Shown one piece after another: positions 1 to 7,591 of a stretch of DNA of 64,000 nucleotides. Location of the stretch: NCBI GenBank assembly GCA_035532735.1, contig DATKQM010000050.1:1-64000 (forward strand). Direction: 5' to 3'. Position 1 is the first letter of the stretch, and each line of letters starts with the position of its first letter. The stretch comes from Chersky-840 sp035532735. Lineage in GTDB: Bacteria; Actinomycetota; Acidimicrobiia; Acidimicrobiales; UBA8190. Position numbers and translations under genes: made by a program. The notes under the pieces were generated by a model. It was not told where the DNA came from. It worked only from the letters and a program-made list of their open reading frames with translations, and did not search any database.

Positions 1-133
1 GTCACCGGCTAGGGGGCCTCTTTGGTGGATGCTTCAGTGAGGGGTGGGGACTTCTCGTGGCCAAAAACGGGGACTTTTGGTGGCCACCAGCGGGGACATC
101 AACTGGCCAAAACCGGGGACTTTCTCATGGCCA
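1..133. mobile_element. Probable right end of an IS21-family element (partial, element lies to the left)
   Basis: Four direct repeats begin at 46, 69, 92 and 115, an exact 23-bp period. Each has the form GGGGAC, seven or eight variable bases, then TGGCCA. Arrays like this are known as transposase-binding repeats at the ends of IS21-family (istA/istB) elements. The window opens on codons ending in TAG at 10-12, which could be the istB 3' end, but that is guesswork from four codons. The terminal dinucleotide, target duplication and left end are outside view, so the family call rests on repeat form alone. Confidence 0.5.
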
Positions 134-198
134 CGGACATCGGGTCCGCCGCCGCACCAAGACCTACAAGGGCCAAATCCAATTCGTACGACCGAGAC

Positions 199-264
199 GT
201 GTCGCTCCCCGGTCGGGGCCGAGGCCACCGACGCACGCCAGCGTTCTGCAATGTCTCGAGAGGA
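199..264 (+). repeat. Intergenic repeat, copy A
   Basis: First of four copies of an element found only between the genes of the first 3.4 kb. The best conserved part is 230-264 and includes CCAGCGTTC at 238 and AATGTCTC at 250. It ends in the palindrome TCTCGAGA. The upstream half (199-229) is only weakly similar to the other copies and carries one extra base. It lies 120 bp upstream of the first gene, in the same orientation as the other copies. Confidence 0.65.
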
Positions 265-387
265 TGCGGACAGCGTCCATGATCCCGCAGTTGCGCATCA
301 CATACGAAGGTCGGGCCGTCGGCGTGGCAGCCGCCCCTCGTCAATGCGGGCTTGACGATAGGGTCTACGTCAAGGTAGGGTTGACGC

Positions 388-1182
388 ATGGCCCCCACCC
401 CGTCCCTGCAAGACGTCATCCACCTGGTTGAGGCCGACACCGAAGACCAGCAGCCACTGAGCCGTTTGGGGGTGGCGTCGGTTCTGGTCCGGAACTTGGC
501 CGAGGTCGGTGACGCTGCTCTGGGCTACTTCGTTGACCAAGCCCGCCACGCTGGCCATTCCTGGTCTGAGATCGGGGAGGCCCTGGGCGTGTCCAAGCAG
601 GCGGCTCAGCAAAAGCACACCGTGAGGCTTTCGCTCGGACTCAATACTCCGACCTTCGAACGTTTTACCCCCCGAGCTCGGAATGTCTTGAGCGAGGCTG
701 AGCCGATCGCCCGCCAATGGGGCCATCGTCAAATAGCTACGGAGCACCTTCTTCTGGCGCTCTACCGGGAGCCCGAAGGCGTGGCTGCCCAGATCCTCAA
801 CGAATCGAACCTCCCGGTCGACAAAGCAGAGACTGCCGTGGACGCCCGCACCAAGCGCGGTCCCGGAGCACCGAAAGAGAAGCTGTCGTTCTCCCCCGAG
901 GCCATTGCCGCCTTCACCGGAGCGCTCGCCTCAGCCCTCGAGATGGGTCACAACTACATAGGAACCGAGCATCTGCTCCTCGGACTGGCTCGGGGAGATG
1001 GTCAGGCCGCAGACATCCTCGAAGACGCCGGTCTGCGTCAGGAGACCCTTGAGCGCCAGGTCACCGAGAAGCTGGCCGGTTACACGCAGGTGCGTCGACC
1101 GGTGAAGAGAGTCACCAGCAGCACCGTCGCCAAGATTGCACGAGCCAAACCCGGCCCCGCCTCCAAAAGGAAGCCGAGGTAG
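388..1182 (+). CDS. HTH and double Clp N-terminal (R) domain protein without ATPase
   Basis: The 264-residue product has an N-terminal helix-turn-helix-like stretch (about residues 45-75, with WSEIGEALGVSKQAAQQ). Two Clp N-terminal repeats follow, near residues 90-150 and 165-230. Both carry the family signature for the substrate/adaptor-binding face of ClpA/ClpC, IATEHLLLALYRE and IGTEHLLLGLARG. No Walker motifs follow, and the protein ends in a Lys/Arg/Pro-rich basic tail. Stand-alone ClpN proteins with a DNA-binding head occur in actinobacteria; what they do is unclear, and linking proteolysis to transcription is inference. The ATG is preceded by AAGG-type purines. The gene stands alone between two copies of the intergenic repeat. 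Confidence 0.8.
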   Translation: MAPTPSLQDVIHLVEADTEDQQPLSRLGVASVLVRNLAEVGDAALGYFVDQARHAGHSWSEIGEALGVSKQAAQQKHTVRLSLGLNTPTFERFTPRARNVLSEAEPIARQWGHRQIATEHLLLALYREPEGVAAQILNESNLPVDKAETAVDARTKRGPGAPKEKLSFSPEAIAAFTGALASALEMGHNYIGTEHLLLGLARGDGQAADILEDAGLRQETLERQVTEKLAGYTQVRRPVKRVTSSTVAKIARAKPGPASKRKPR

Positions 1183-1261
1183 CGACGTTCGACCGTCGTT
1201 TCGATGGCAGCGGCCATGAACGCCGACTCGTCGACGGCGTCCGCTTCGAGACAGCGCGTGC

Positions 1262-1326
1262 GTGCCGTTCTCTGTCCGGGTAGGTATCGCTGACGCTTGC
1301 CAGCGTTCGGCAATGTCTCTAGAGGA
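1262..1326 (+). repeat. Intergenic repeat, copy B
   Basis: Second copy, and the one closest to consensus. It starts GTGCCGTTCTCTGTCCGGG and has CCAGCGTTCGGCAATGTC from 1300, ending in the palindrome CTCTAGAG plus GA. It separates the ClpN-domain gene from the glyoxalase-type gene. Start-to-core spacing (38 bp) is identical to copy D, showing that the homologous unit is about 65 bp rather than only the 35-bp core. Confidence 0.7.
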
Positions 1327-1404
1327 CGAGGGTCCGGTGCCCGGGAGCAGGCAATATGCTCAAGCCAACGTCGCAATCGGCCGGCGCTGGCCGCAGGAGG
1401 TGTA

Positions 1405-1833
1405 ATGGCTGAAAAGCCGGTCCTCAATCAGGTCAACCTCGTCGTGACCGACATGTCTGCAACGGTCGCGTTCTACCGCCGCTTGGGCCTGAGCATCCCG
1501 GAGACCGATCCTGGTTGGGAATCTCATCACCGCACCGCAGAGATGCCTGGAGACATCGACCTCGACTTCGACAGCGCCGAGTTCGCCCGCGCTTGGAATG
1601 AGGGTTGGTCGGACGGGTCCCGTATGGGCGTACTCGGCTTTCACGTTCCCTCTCGGGAGGCAGTGGACGACATCTATCAGGACTTGACGGAGGCCGGGTA
1701 CAGGGGGGAGCAGCGGCCCTACGACACTTTCTGGGGCGTTCGGTACGCGATTGTTCAGGACCCCGATGGCAATCCCGTCGGAATCATGAGTCCCGTCGAT
1801 CCTGCCCGTCGGAGCCTGCCGTCGCCACCCTGA
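1405..1833 (+). CDS. VOC/glyoxalase superfamily protein
   Basis: The 142-residue protein has the two beta-alpha-beta-beta-beta modules of the vicinal oxygen chelate fold. The first opens with NQVNLVVTDMSATVAFYRRLG, the second with GVLGFHVPSREAVDDIY, and it ends in the typical VQDPDGNPVGIMSP. Members bind a metal and act as lyases, dioxygenases or antibiotic-binding proteins; substrate cannot be read here. Expected ligand positions are incomplete (the first-strand His is Asn), so it may be a binding protein rather than an enzyme. The ATG at 1405 is chosen because GCAGGAGGTGTA, a strong ribosome site, directly precedes it; the open frame extends further upstream without one. It sits between repeat copies B and C. 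Confidence 0.8.
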   Translation: MAEKPVLNQVNLVVTDMSATVAFYRRLGLSIPETDPGWESHHRTAEMPGDIDLDFDSAEFARAWNEGWSDGSRMGVLGFHVPSREAVDDIYQDLTEAGYRGEQRPYDTFWGVRYAIVQDPDGNPVGIMSPVDPARRSLPSPP

Positions 1834-1908
1834 TCACTGGCCTTACCCGGCCTATCCAGGCGTCAGTGACGGAAGGGCGGGCGAGGGTTGATGGGCCCCC
1901 GATATGTG

Positions 1909-1973
1909 CAGTCGTTCCCGGCCAGGACAGATGGCACTGTCGCACTCCAGCGTTCGTAAATGTCTCTAGACGA
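1909..1973 (+). repeat. Intergenic repeat, copy C
   Basis: Third copy. The core at 1939-1973 has CCAGCGTTCG from 1947 and ATGTCTCTAGA from 1960. It differs from copy B at a few positions and is less alike upstream. It ends 3 bp before the stop codon of the following leftward gene. Confidence 0.65.
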
Positions 1974-1976
1974 CCA

Positions 1977-2345
1977 TCACTGGTAGTCGACCCAGTCCCG
2001 CAGCTCAGCACCAAAGACTTCACCGAGGCGGTGCCTGATCGGCCTGCGGGCGTCGGTGGGAAGCTCCCCCTGGGTTGCGTACGCCCAGACCTTGACCCAC
2101 GAACCACCACCCCGTCCGATGTTTGCGAGTCGGACCTCGACGGCAGCGATCACGGGATCCAACCACGGCCGCAGGACCACCAAGTCAGGACGGTGACTCT
2201 CGGCGACTTCAGGGACCAGTTCTCCCGGCCTGAGAACGAGCCATCGTTGGCGCTCATCGACGATCGCGTCGTACATCACCGCATCGTGTGGTGCGTGCTT
2301 GTATCGCCTGCGGATGACGACGTATTCGGTTGGGGAATTGGTCAT
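1977..2345 (-). CDS. Conserved hypothetical protein
   Basis: From the ATG at 2345 the product is 122 residues, beginning MTNSPTEYVVIRRRYKHAPH. It contains a mid-region VVLRPWLDPVIAAVEVRLANI and a Trp/Tyr-containing C-terminus. I do not recognise the family; no membrane span or signal peptide is visible. The open frame continues upstream to 2525, but that would overlap the start of the divergent gene on the other strand, so the shorter start is preferred. It is the only leftward gene in the repeat-bounded segment and shares a divergent upstream region with the MTHFR-like gene. Confidence 0.55.
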   Translation of the reverse strand: MTNSPTEYVVIRRRYKHAPHDAVMYDAIVDERQRWLVLRPGELVPEVAESHRPDLVVLRPWLDPVIAAVEVRLANIGRGGGSWVKVWAYATQGELPTDARRPIRHRLGEVFGAELRDWVDYQ

Positions 2346-2463
2346 TCGGGATACCCGTCTGGCGACGGACCAAGCTCGGCCCGACTGGTGCAGAATGGTA
2401 GCGAGCCCGCCCCACCCGGCTTTTGGTCGGCGATTCTTCAGGCTCATCGTATGGTGTTCCTCC

Positions 2464-3240
2464 ATGGCGGTACCTAACTTCGAGCTGATATGCGAGGTTG
2501 AGCCAGCTACCCGGCCAGACCTCATGCACGTGCGGCACCAGATCGGGGTAATGAGCCGGATCGCTTCGGCCTATCTGATCCCGGACAACCACATAGGTCG
2601 GGCGACGGTGTCGAGCATCGCCGTCGCCCACGAGGTGGCTCTCATGGGAGGTCGGTCCATCGCCTGTCTCAACGCCCGTGACCGAAACGCTTTGGGGTTT
2701 CGCAGAGACCTGCTGACGGCAGCTGCCTACGGGGTCAGCGAGTTCCTTTTCGTGTACGGGGACCGCCCCGAGACTGGCGCTCGATCGGATGACCTCACTG
2801 TTCGGTCGATGTTGGCCGAGGCACGCCGATTCTCCCAGGATCGTGGAGCTGCGGCGGGCTCGGTCCGGCTTGGCGTGGCCTCGGGACTCAAACGCCTTCC
2901 CGCGTGGAAGGCAGAGGCCGACTTTTTGCTTACCCAGGTGTCATTCTCAATTGACGACCTCTTGGAGTGGCGCGCATCGGTTCGATTCGACGGCCCGGTT
3001 TATGCCGGAGTGATGGTGATCGCCAGCGCCCCGATGGCCAGGAGATTGTCGGCGGAGATCGCACAACTCGCTGTGCCTGCCTCCGTCATCGACCGCATCG
3101 AGCGAGACCGGATGGCCGGCGTCGAGATTGCCTGCGACTTGATCACTGCGATTCGCGATTCAGGGGCATTCGACGGTGTGCACCTGATTCCCGTCACTCG
3201 ATACCGGGAGATGGCAGCGTGGTTGGAGCTCCACATCTAA
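2464..3240 (+). CDS. Methylenetetrahydrofolate reductase-family protein
   Basis: The 258-residue product resembles the MetF TIM barrel. FELICEVEPATRPDL near the start corresponds to the first strand with the catalytic Glu. LIPDNHIGRATVSSIAVAHE and IACLNARDRNALGFRRDLL match the flavin/folate-binding segments, and GVSEFLFVYGDRPE matches the conserved vxGD turn. MetF reduces 5,10-methylene-THF to 5-methyl-THF; here the wider family, including methyltransferase-linked and catabolic homologues, is as likely as true MetF. The ATG at 2464 is chosen because homology begins immediately; an in-frame extension to 2299 overlaps the divergent gene. Lone gene bounded by repeat copy D. Confidence 0.7.
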   Translation: MAVPNFELICEVEPATRPDLMHVRHQIGVMSRIASAYLIPDNHIGRATVSSIAVAHEVALMGGRSIACLNARDRNALGFRRDLLTAAAYGVSEFLFVYGDRPETGARSDDLTVRSMLAEARRFSQDRGAAAGSVRLGVASGLKRLPAWKAEADFLLTQVSFSIDDLLEWRASVRFDGPVYAGVMVIASAPMARRLSAEIAQLAVPASVIDRIERDRMAGVEIACDLITAIRDSGAFDGVHLIPVTRYREMAAWLELHI

Positions 3241-3288
3241 GGAGCCAGTAAGAGACGCCGTCATCGACCGCCCGAACCCGCTCGCAGC

Positions 3289-3353
3289 GTGCCGCTCTCG
3301 GTCCGGCAAGACTCCGCCGGTCCACGCCAGCGTGCTCTTCCTCGAATGCCTCG
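3289..3353 (+). repeat. Intergenic repeat, copy D (degenerate)
   Basis: Fourth, diverged copy. GTGCCGCTCTCGGTCCGGC at 3289 and CCAGCGTGC at 3327 keep the 38-bp spacing of copy B, after which similarity fades (CTCGAATGCCTCGAAT). It lies just before the first housekeeping gene, marking the right edge of the repeat-bounded segment. Confidence 0.5.
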
Positions 3354-3373
3354 AATCGCGAATGATGAAGTGC

Positions 3374-4240
3374 TCAGCCCCGGCGCGCTTCCAATTGGTC
3401 GAGGAGGTCGTCGGGGACGTTGAGGTCGCCCCGGCCCGTTCCGACAAGGAGCCCAGGTTTGAACGAGCCGTGGAAGTCCGAACCTCCCGTGGCCACGAGG
3501 TTGTTCCGTGTGGCGATCCGACGGAGGACCGACCGCTGGTCCGGCGTATAGGAGGAGTAGACCGCTTCGATCCCGTCGAGGCCTCCCTCGGCGAGCTCCG
3601 ACACCATCCGCTCGAGGTGCTGGGGGTTGAGCCCGGTCGACAGTGGATGGGCGAGGACGGCCACGCCTCCGGACTCATGGGCGAGGAGAGCAACATCGGG
3701 TGGGTCGAGACGGGCCTTGGGGACATAGCCCGGTCTACCGTCGGCCAGGTAGCGGTCGAAGGCGTCGTCGATGTCCTCGACTGCGCCGGCTTTCACCAGG
3801 GCCCGGGCGAAGTGGGGCCGACCGATGCCACCTTGGTCTCCCGCCTCGGCCAGGACGTCGTCGTAGGTGATCCCCGTGCCGAGCTCCTCGAGACGCGCCG
3901 CGAGCTCTCGGTTGCGGACCGCCCGATCCCCCCGGAGCTTGACGAGCTCGTTCTGGAGGGGGCCGTCCCCGGGCTCGACGAAGTAGACGAGGACGTGGAC
4001 CGACCCCTCGATCCGGGGTGCGCCCGGCGGCGGGGTGGGCTTCCGACACGACACCTCACACCCCGGCACCAGCCGGACCCCGAGCTCGGCCGCCACCCGA
4101 CCCGCCTCCTCCAACCCGGCCAGGCTGTCGTGGTCGGTCAGGGCCATCGCGGAGCAGCCCGCCGCCGCGGCCAGCTCGACGACGCGCCCGGGGGTCTCAG
4201 AGCCGTCGGACACGAGCGAATGGGTGTGGAGGTCGATCAC
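3374..4240 (-). CDS. PHP-domain phosphoesterase (TrpH/YciV-like)
   Basis: The 288-residue protein begins IDLHTHSLVSDGSETP, the first metal-binding HxH of the PHP domain. TDHDSLAGL, VPGCEVSC, a late AHPL and GGSDFHG follow, which together supply the trinuclear metal site. The family includes 3',5'-nucleoside bisphosphate phosphatases and 5'-3' exoribonuclease RNase AM; a cytoplasmic nucleotide or RNA phosphatase role is likely. GTG at 4240 is chosen because it immediately precedes the first conserved strand; the open frame runs on to 4627 only through sequence antisense to purF. It is divergent from purF with a 170-bp gap. Confidence 0.85.
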   Translation of the reverse strand: MIDLHTHSLVSDGSETPGRVVELAAAAGCSAMALTDHDSLAGLEEAGRVAAELGVRLVPGCEVSCRKPTPPPGAPRIEGSVHVLVYFVEPGDGPLQNELVKLRGDRAVRNRELAARLEELGTGITYDDVLAEAGDQGGIGRPHFARALVKAGAVEDIDDAFDRYLADGRPGYVPKARLDPPDVALLAHESGGVAVLAHPLSTGLNPQHLERMVSELAEGGLDGIEAVYSSYTPDQRSVLRRIATRNNLVATGGSDFHGSFKPGLLVGTGRGDLNVPDDLLDQLEARRG

Positions 4241-4409
4241 GACCGGAGGATAGTGCCGGCGACCAGGTCGAATTCCCGAACCGGGCACAATCCGGGGAAC
4301 CGTCGGGGCGATGTGGGAAGGTAGGCTCGTCAACGCGGCGAGAGGATGCGCCGGGGGAACGGGAGCCCCTGAACGTCCGGCGCAGTGAGGGCAACGCGAT
4401 GAGGGCCCA

Positions 4410-5912
4410 GTGAAAGAAGCCTGCGGTGTCTTCGGCGTATATGCGCCGGGCAAGGCCGTCGCCCAGCTCACCTTTGACGGGATGTTCGCCCTCCAGCACC
4501 GGGGCCAGGAGTCCGCAGGTATGGCGGTCAGCGACGGCGAGACCATCACCGTCGTCCGGGACATGGGACTCGTCACCACCGTCTTCGACGAGCGGACCAT
4601 CTCCTGTCTTCCCGGGGCCCTCGCCATTGGTCACACCCGGTACTCGACCACCGGGGCCTCGGAGTGGCGCAACGCCCAACCCGTCTTCCGGGCCGTGGGG
4701 CGGGCCGGGTTCGCGCTCGGCCACAACGGCAACCTGACCAACACCGCCGCCCTGGCCGAAGAGGCCGGGATGTTGCCGGGCGTGGTCGCCTCCGACAGCG
4801 ATCTCGTGGCCGAGCTCCTCTCGCTTCGGTTCCCGGCCGCCACCCCCTGGGAGGTCTCCTCGTCCGGGAGCGACTCCGACAACGGTGACGCGGGGGGCCT
4901 CGGTGTCGCCGCTGGAGTCGGAGAAGGGCTCGACGCGCCTGATGACGCGCTGGAGGATGCCCTCAGAGAAGTCCTCCCCATGCTCGAAGGAGCATTCTCC
5001 TTCGTCCTCGTCGACGCCACCCACCTGGTGGGTGTCCGTGACCCGGCCGGGCTCCGGCCGCTGTGTCTGGGTCGGCTCGGTCCCGCCGAGGCTCCCGAGG
5101 GCTGGGTCCTCGGATCCGAGACCCCCGCCCTCGACATCGTGGGTGCCACCTTCGTGCGCGAGATCGAGCCCGGTGAGATGGTGGTGGTGGACTCCAAGGG
5201 CGTGCGGTCCGAGCAGCTCTTCGCACCGGAGCGGATCGACCCCCATCTCTGCATCTTCGAGTTCGTCTACTTCGCCCGGCCCGACAGCCGGCTCTACGGA
5301 CGAGAGGTCCACAGCGCCCGTCGACGGATGGGGGAGCTCCTCGCCGCGCAGGCGCCGGTCGACGCCGATCTCGTCATGGGGGTTCCCGAGTCGGGAGTGC
5401 CCGCCGCCGAGGGCTACGCGCGCGCCAGCGGGATTCCCCATGGCCAGGCGTTGGTGAAGAACCGGTACATCGGCCGGACCTTCATCACCCCGGGCCAGGA
5501 CGCCCGGGACGCCGGTGTCCGGCGGAAGCTCAACCCGTTGCGGGAGAACATCGTCGGTCGACGGATCATCGTCGTCGACGACTCCATCGTCCGGGGGACG
5601 ACCCAGCGGGCCGTGGTCCGGATGCTGCGCGAAGCAGGCGCGGAAGAGGTCCACCTCCGGATCTCCTCTCCGCCGCTGGCTTGGCCCTGCTTCTACGGCA
5701 TCGACATCCCCGATCGTGACCAGCTCGCTGCGGCCCAGCACACCGTGGCCGAGATCGCCGAGTTCCTGAATGTCGACTCGCTCGAGTACCTGTCGCTCGA
5801 CAACCTCGTGACGGCCATCGACGCTCCCGGGGCCGGCTTTTGCACGGCCTGTCTCACCGGGGAGTACCCAGTACCGGTCCCCGTTCGTCTCGCCGCACCC
5901 GCATCTGCCTGA
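4410..5912 (+). CDS. purF: Amidophosphoribosyltransferase
   Basis: First committed enzyme of purine synthesis, making 5-phosphoribosylamine from PRPP and glutamine. The 500-residue protein starts MKEACGVFG, so a four-residue propeptide is expected to be removed to free the N-terminal Cys nucleophile of the Ntn glutaminase domain. GHTRYSTTG and HNGNLTN follow. The PRPP loop is VVDDSIVRGTT near residue 390. Cysteines at CIFEFVYFARPDS, PCFYG and GFCTACL fit the [4Fe-4S] class. An acidic Ser/Gly insertion near residues 150-175 lengthens the glutaminase domain. GTG start, with GAGGG upstream. It heads a purF-purM-pyrE operon. Confidence 0.95.
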   Translation: MKEACGVFGVYAPGKAVAQLTFDGMFALQHRGQESAGMAVSDGETITVVRDMGLVTTVFDERTISCLPGALAIGHTRYSTTGASEWRNAQPVFRAVGRAGFALGHNGNLTNTAALAEEAGMLPGVVASDSDLVAELLSLRFPAATPWEVSSSGSDSDNGDAGGLGVAAGVGEGLDAPDDALEDALREVLPMLEGAFSFVLVDATHLVGVRDPAGLRPLCLGRLGPAEAPEGWVLGSETPALDIVGATFVREIEPGEMVVVDSKGVRSEQLFAPERIDPHLCIFEFVYFARPDSRLYGREVHSARRRMGELLAAQAPVDADLVMGVPESGVPAAEGYARASGIPHGQALVKNRYIGRTFITPGQDARDAGVRRKLNPLRENIVGRRIIVVDDSIVRGTTQRAVVRMLREAGAEEVHLRISSPPLAWPCFYGIDIPDRDQLAAAQHTVAEIAEFLNVDSLEYLSLDNLVTAIDAPGAGFCTACLTGEYPVPVPVRLAAPASA

Positions 5913-5913
5913 C

Positions 5914-7017
5914 GTGGTTCCCGTGCATCCGGGGAGCGGGGCCGGCTCAGGAACCGGTGCCAGCCCGGCAGGGGGTGCCACCTACGCGGGCGCCGGTGTC
6001 GACATCGCCGCGGGCGACTCTGCCGTGGCCCGGATCCGGGACCTGGTGGCTTCGACGGCGCGGCCCGAGGTCCTCGGGGGTATCGGCGGATTCGGGGGGA
6101 GCTTCGCCTTCGACCCCGGCCGGTTCCGCCAGCCCGTCCTCGTCTCCTCGACCGACGGGGTGGGGACGAAGTCCTACGTGGCGGCCGCAACCGGTCGGTA
6201 CGACACCATCGGGATCGACCTCGTGGCCATGTGCGTCGACGACATCGTCTGTGTCGGTGCGGAGCCGCTCTTCCTTCTCGACTACATCACCGCCTCGAAG
6301 ATCGACCCCGACCAGATGGAAAAGCTCGTCGCCGGCGTGGCGACGGGATGCCGGACGGCGCGCTGCGCCCTCCTCGGTGGCGAGATGGCCGAGCATCCCA
6401 ACTCGCTCCCTGCCGGTGAGTTCGACCTCGCCGGCTTCGCCGTCGGCGTGGTCGAGCGCGACGGAATGCTGGGCGCGGACCGGGTCGGCGTCGGTGACGC
6501 CTTGGTGGGACTCGTCTCACCGGGACTGCGGTGCAACGGCTACACCCTGGCCCGCCACGTCTTGTTGGAACGGGCCGGGCTCGGCCTCGACGACCCCGCC
6601 TGGGCCGGAGCCGACCACAGCCTCGGAGACGAGCTCCTCCGGCCTTCGGTCGTCTACGCCTCGGCCGTCCGGGCCGTGCTCGGGGTGTTGGGCAACGACG
6701 AAGTCCACGCCATCGCGCACATCACCGGGGGAGGGATGGTCGGCAACCTCGACCGGGTCCTCCCCGCCGGTGCCGACGCCGTGGTCGACCGGAGCTCGTG
6801 GGTTGAGCCCAGGGTGTTCGGCGAGATCCGACGGCTCGGCGAGGTCGACGACGCCGAGATGGCCCGGGCCTTCAATCTCGGTATCGGCATGGTCCTCGTC
6901 GTCGATGCCGGCGCGGCGGCACGGGCCGTCGACACACTCGACGCGGCCGGGTGTCCCAGCCTCGTGATCGGAGTGGTCACCGAGGGGACCGGTCGGGTCC
7001 AGATGGAGGAGCCGTGA
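5914..7017 (+). CDS. purM: Phosphoribosylformylglycinamidine cyclo-ligase (AIR synthetase)
   Basis: Closes the imidazole ring, using ATP, to give AIR in purine synthesis. The 367-residue protein has a Gly/Ala-rich N-terminal extension of about 25 residues. Then come YAGAGVDIAAGD, LVSSTDGVGTK and the ATP-grasp-unrelated PurM signatures MCVDDIV, LLGGEMAEHPN, GLRCNGYTLAR and ITGGGMVGNLDRVLP. It starts with a GTG one base after the purF stop, so translational coupling is likely, and its stop overlaps the pyrE start. Confidence 0.95.
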   Translation: MVPVHPGSGAGSGTGASPAGGATYAGAGVDIAAGDSAVARIRDLVASTARPEVLGGIGGFGGSFAFDPGRFRQPVLVSSTDGVGTKSYVAAATGRYDTIGIDLVAMCVDDIVCVGAEPLFLLDYITASKIDPDQMEKLVAGVATGCRTARCALLGGEMAEHPNSLPAGEFDLAGFAVGVVERDGMLGADRVGVGDALVGLVSPGLRCNGYTLARHVLLERAGLGLDDPAWAGADHSLGDELLRPSVVYASAVRAVLGVLGNDEVHAIAHITGGGMVGNLDRVLPAGADAVVDRSSWVEPRVFGEIRRLGEVDDAEMARAFNLGIGMVLVVDAGAAARAVDTLDAAGCPSLVIGVVTEGTGRVQMEEP

Positions 7018-7562
7018 CGCTCGAGGATCTCCGCCGACACATACTGGAGCACTCGGTGAAGACCGGTGACTTCGTCTTGAAGTCGGGACGGAAGTCGACG
7101 TGGTTCATCGATTCCAAACAGACGGTCTGTCGTCCCGGGGGGATGTTGCTCGTGGCCGAGGCAGTCCTCGACGCGCTTCCCGACGAGGCCACCGCCATCG
7201 GCGGGCTCACCATGGGGGCCGATCCCGTCGCCTTCGTGGCGGCCGGGGTGGCCGCCACCCGGGGCCGGGACTTGAAGGCCTTCAGTGTCCGGAAAGTTGC
7301 CAAGGACCACGGCGGCGGTGGCCGGGTGGCCGGAGCCCTCGACGCCGGGGACAAGGTGGTGGTGACCGAGGACACCGTGACCCGGGGCACCTCGTTGCTC
7401 GAAGCGGTCAACGCGGTGCGGGCCGCGGGCGGGGAGGTGGTGCTGGCCTTGGCGGTGGTCGACCGGGGCGGCGCCGCGGAGGGTCTCCTCAAGTCCGAAG
7501 GTGTCAGATTCCGGGCCCTGCTCGGCGCGCCCGACCTCGGTTTCGAGTACGACGAGCCCTGA
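7014..7562 (+). CDS. pyrE: Orotate phosphoribosyltransferase
   Basis: Converts orotate and PRPP to orotidine 5'-phosphate in pyrimidine synthesis. The 182-residue protein contains VKTGDFVLKSGRKSTWFID at the N-terminus, GADPVAFVAA, the Lys-rich flexible loop FSVRKVAKDHG and the PRPP motif VVVTEDTVTRGTSL. GTG at 7014 overlaps the purM stop; an upstream in-frame extension would run inside purM and adds nothing conserved. Placing pyrE behind purF-purM puts two PRPP consumers and both nucleotide pathways under one transcript. It is convergent with the next gene. Confidence 0.93.
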   Translation: MTLEDLRRHILEHSVKTGDFVLKSGRKSTWFIDSKQTVCRPGGMLLVAEAVLDALPDEATAIGGLTMGADPVAFVAAGVAATRGRDLKAFSVRKVAKDHGGGGRVAGALDAGDKVVVTEDTVTRGTSLLEAVNAVRAAGGEVVLALAVVDRGGAAEGLLKSEGVRFRALLGAPDLGFEYDEP

Positions 7563-7591
7563 CCTCGATCACACACCGCGCCCACCTGCCA

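Noticed and set aside
199..3353. The four intergenic repeats as integron attC sites
   Set aside because: The core contains GTTCGGC, not the required GTTRRRY, and no paired RYYYAAC site or integron integrase is visible. Only the cassette-like layout is similar.
4197..5981. Long leftward open frame antisense to purF (594 codons)
   Set aside because: It is the mirror frame of GC-rich purF, has no recognisable domains and no ribosome site. The same applies to most long antisense frames here.
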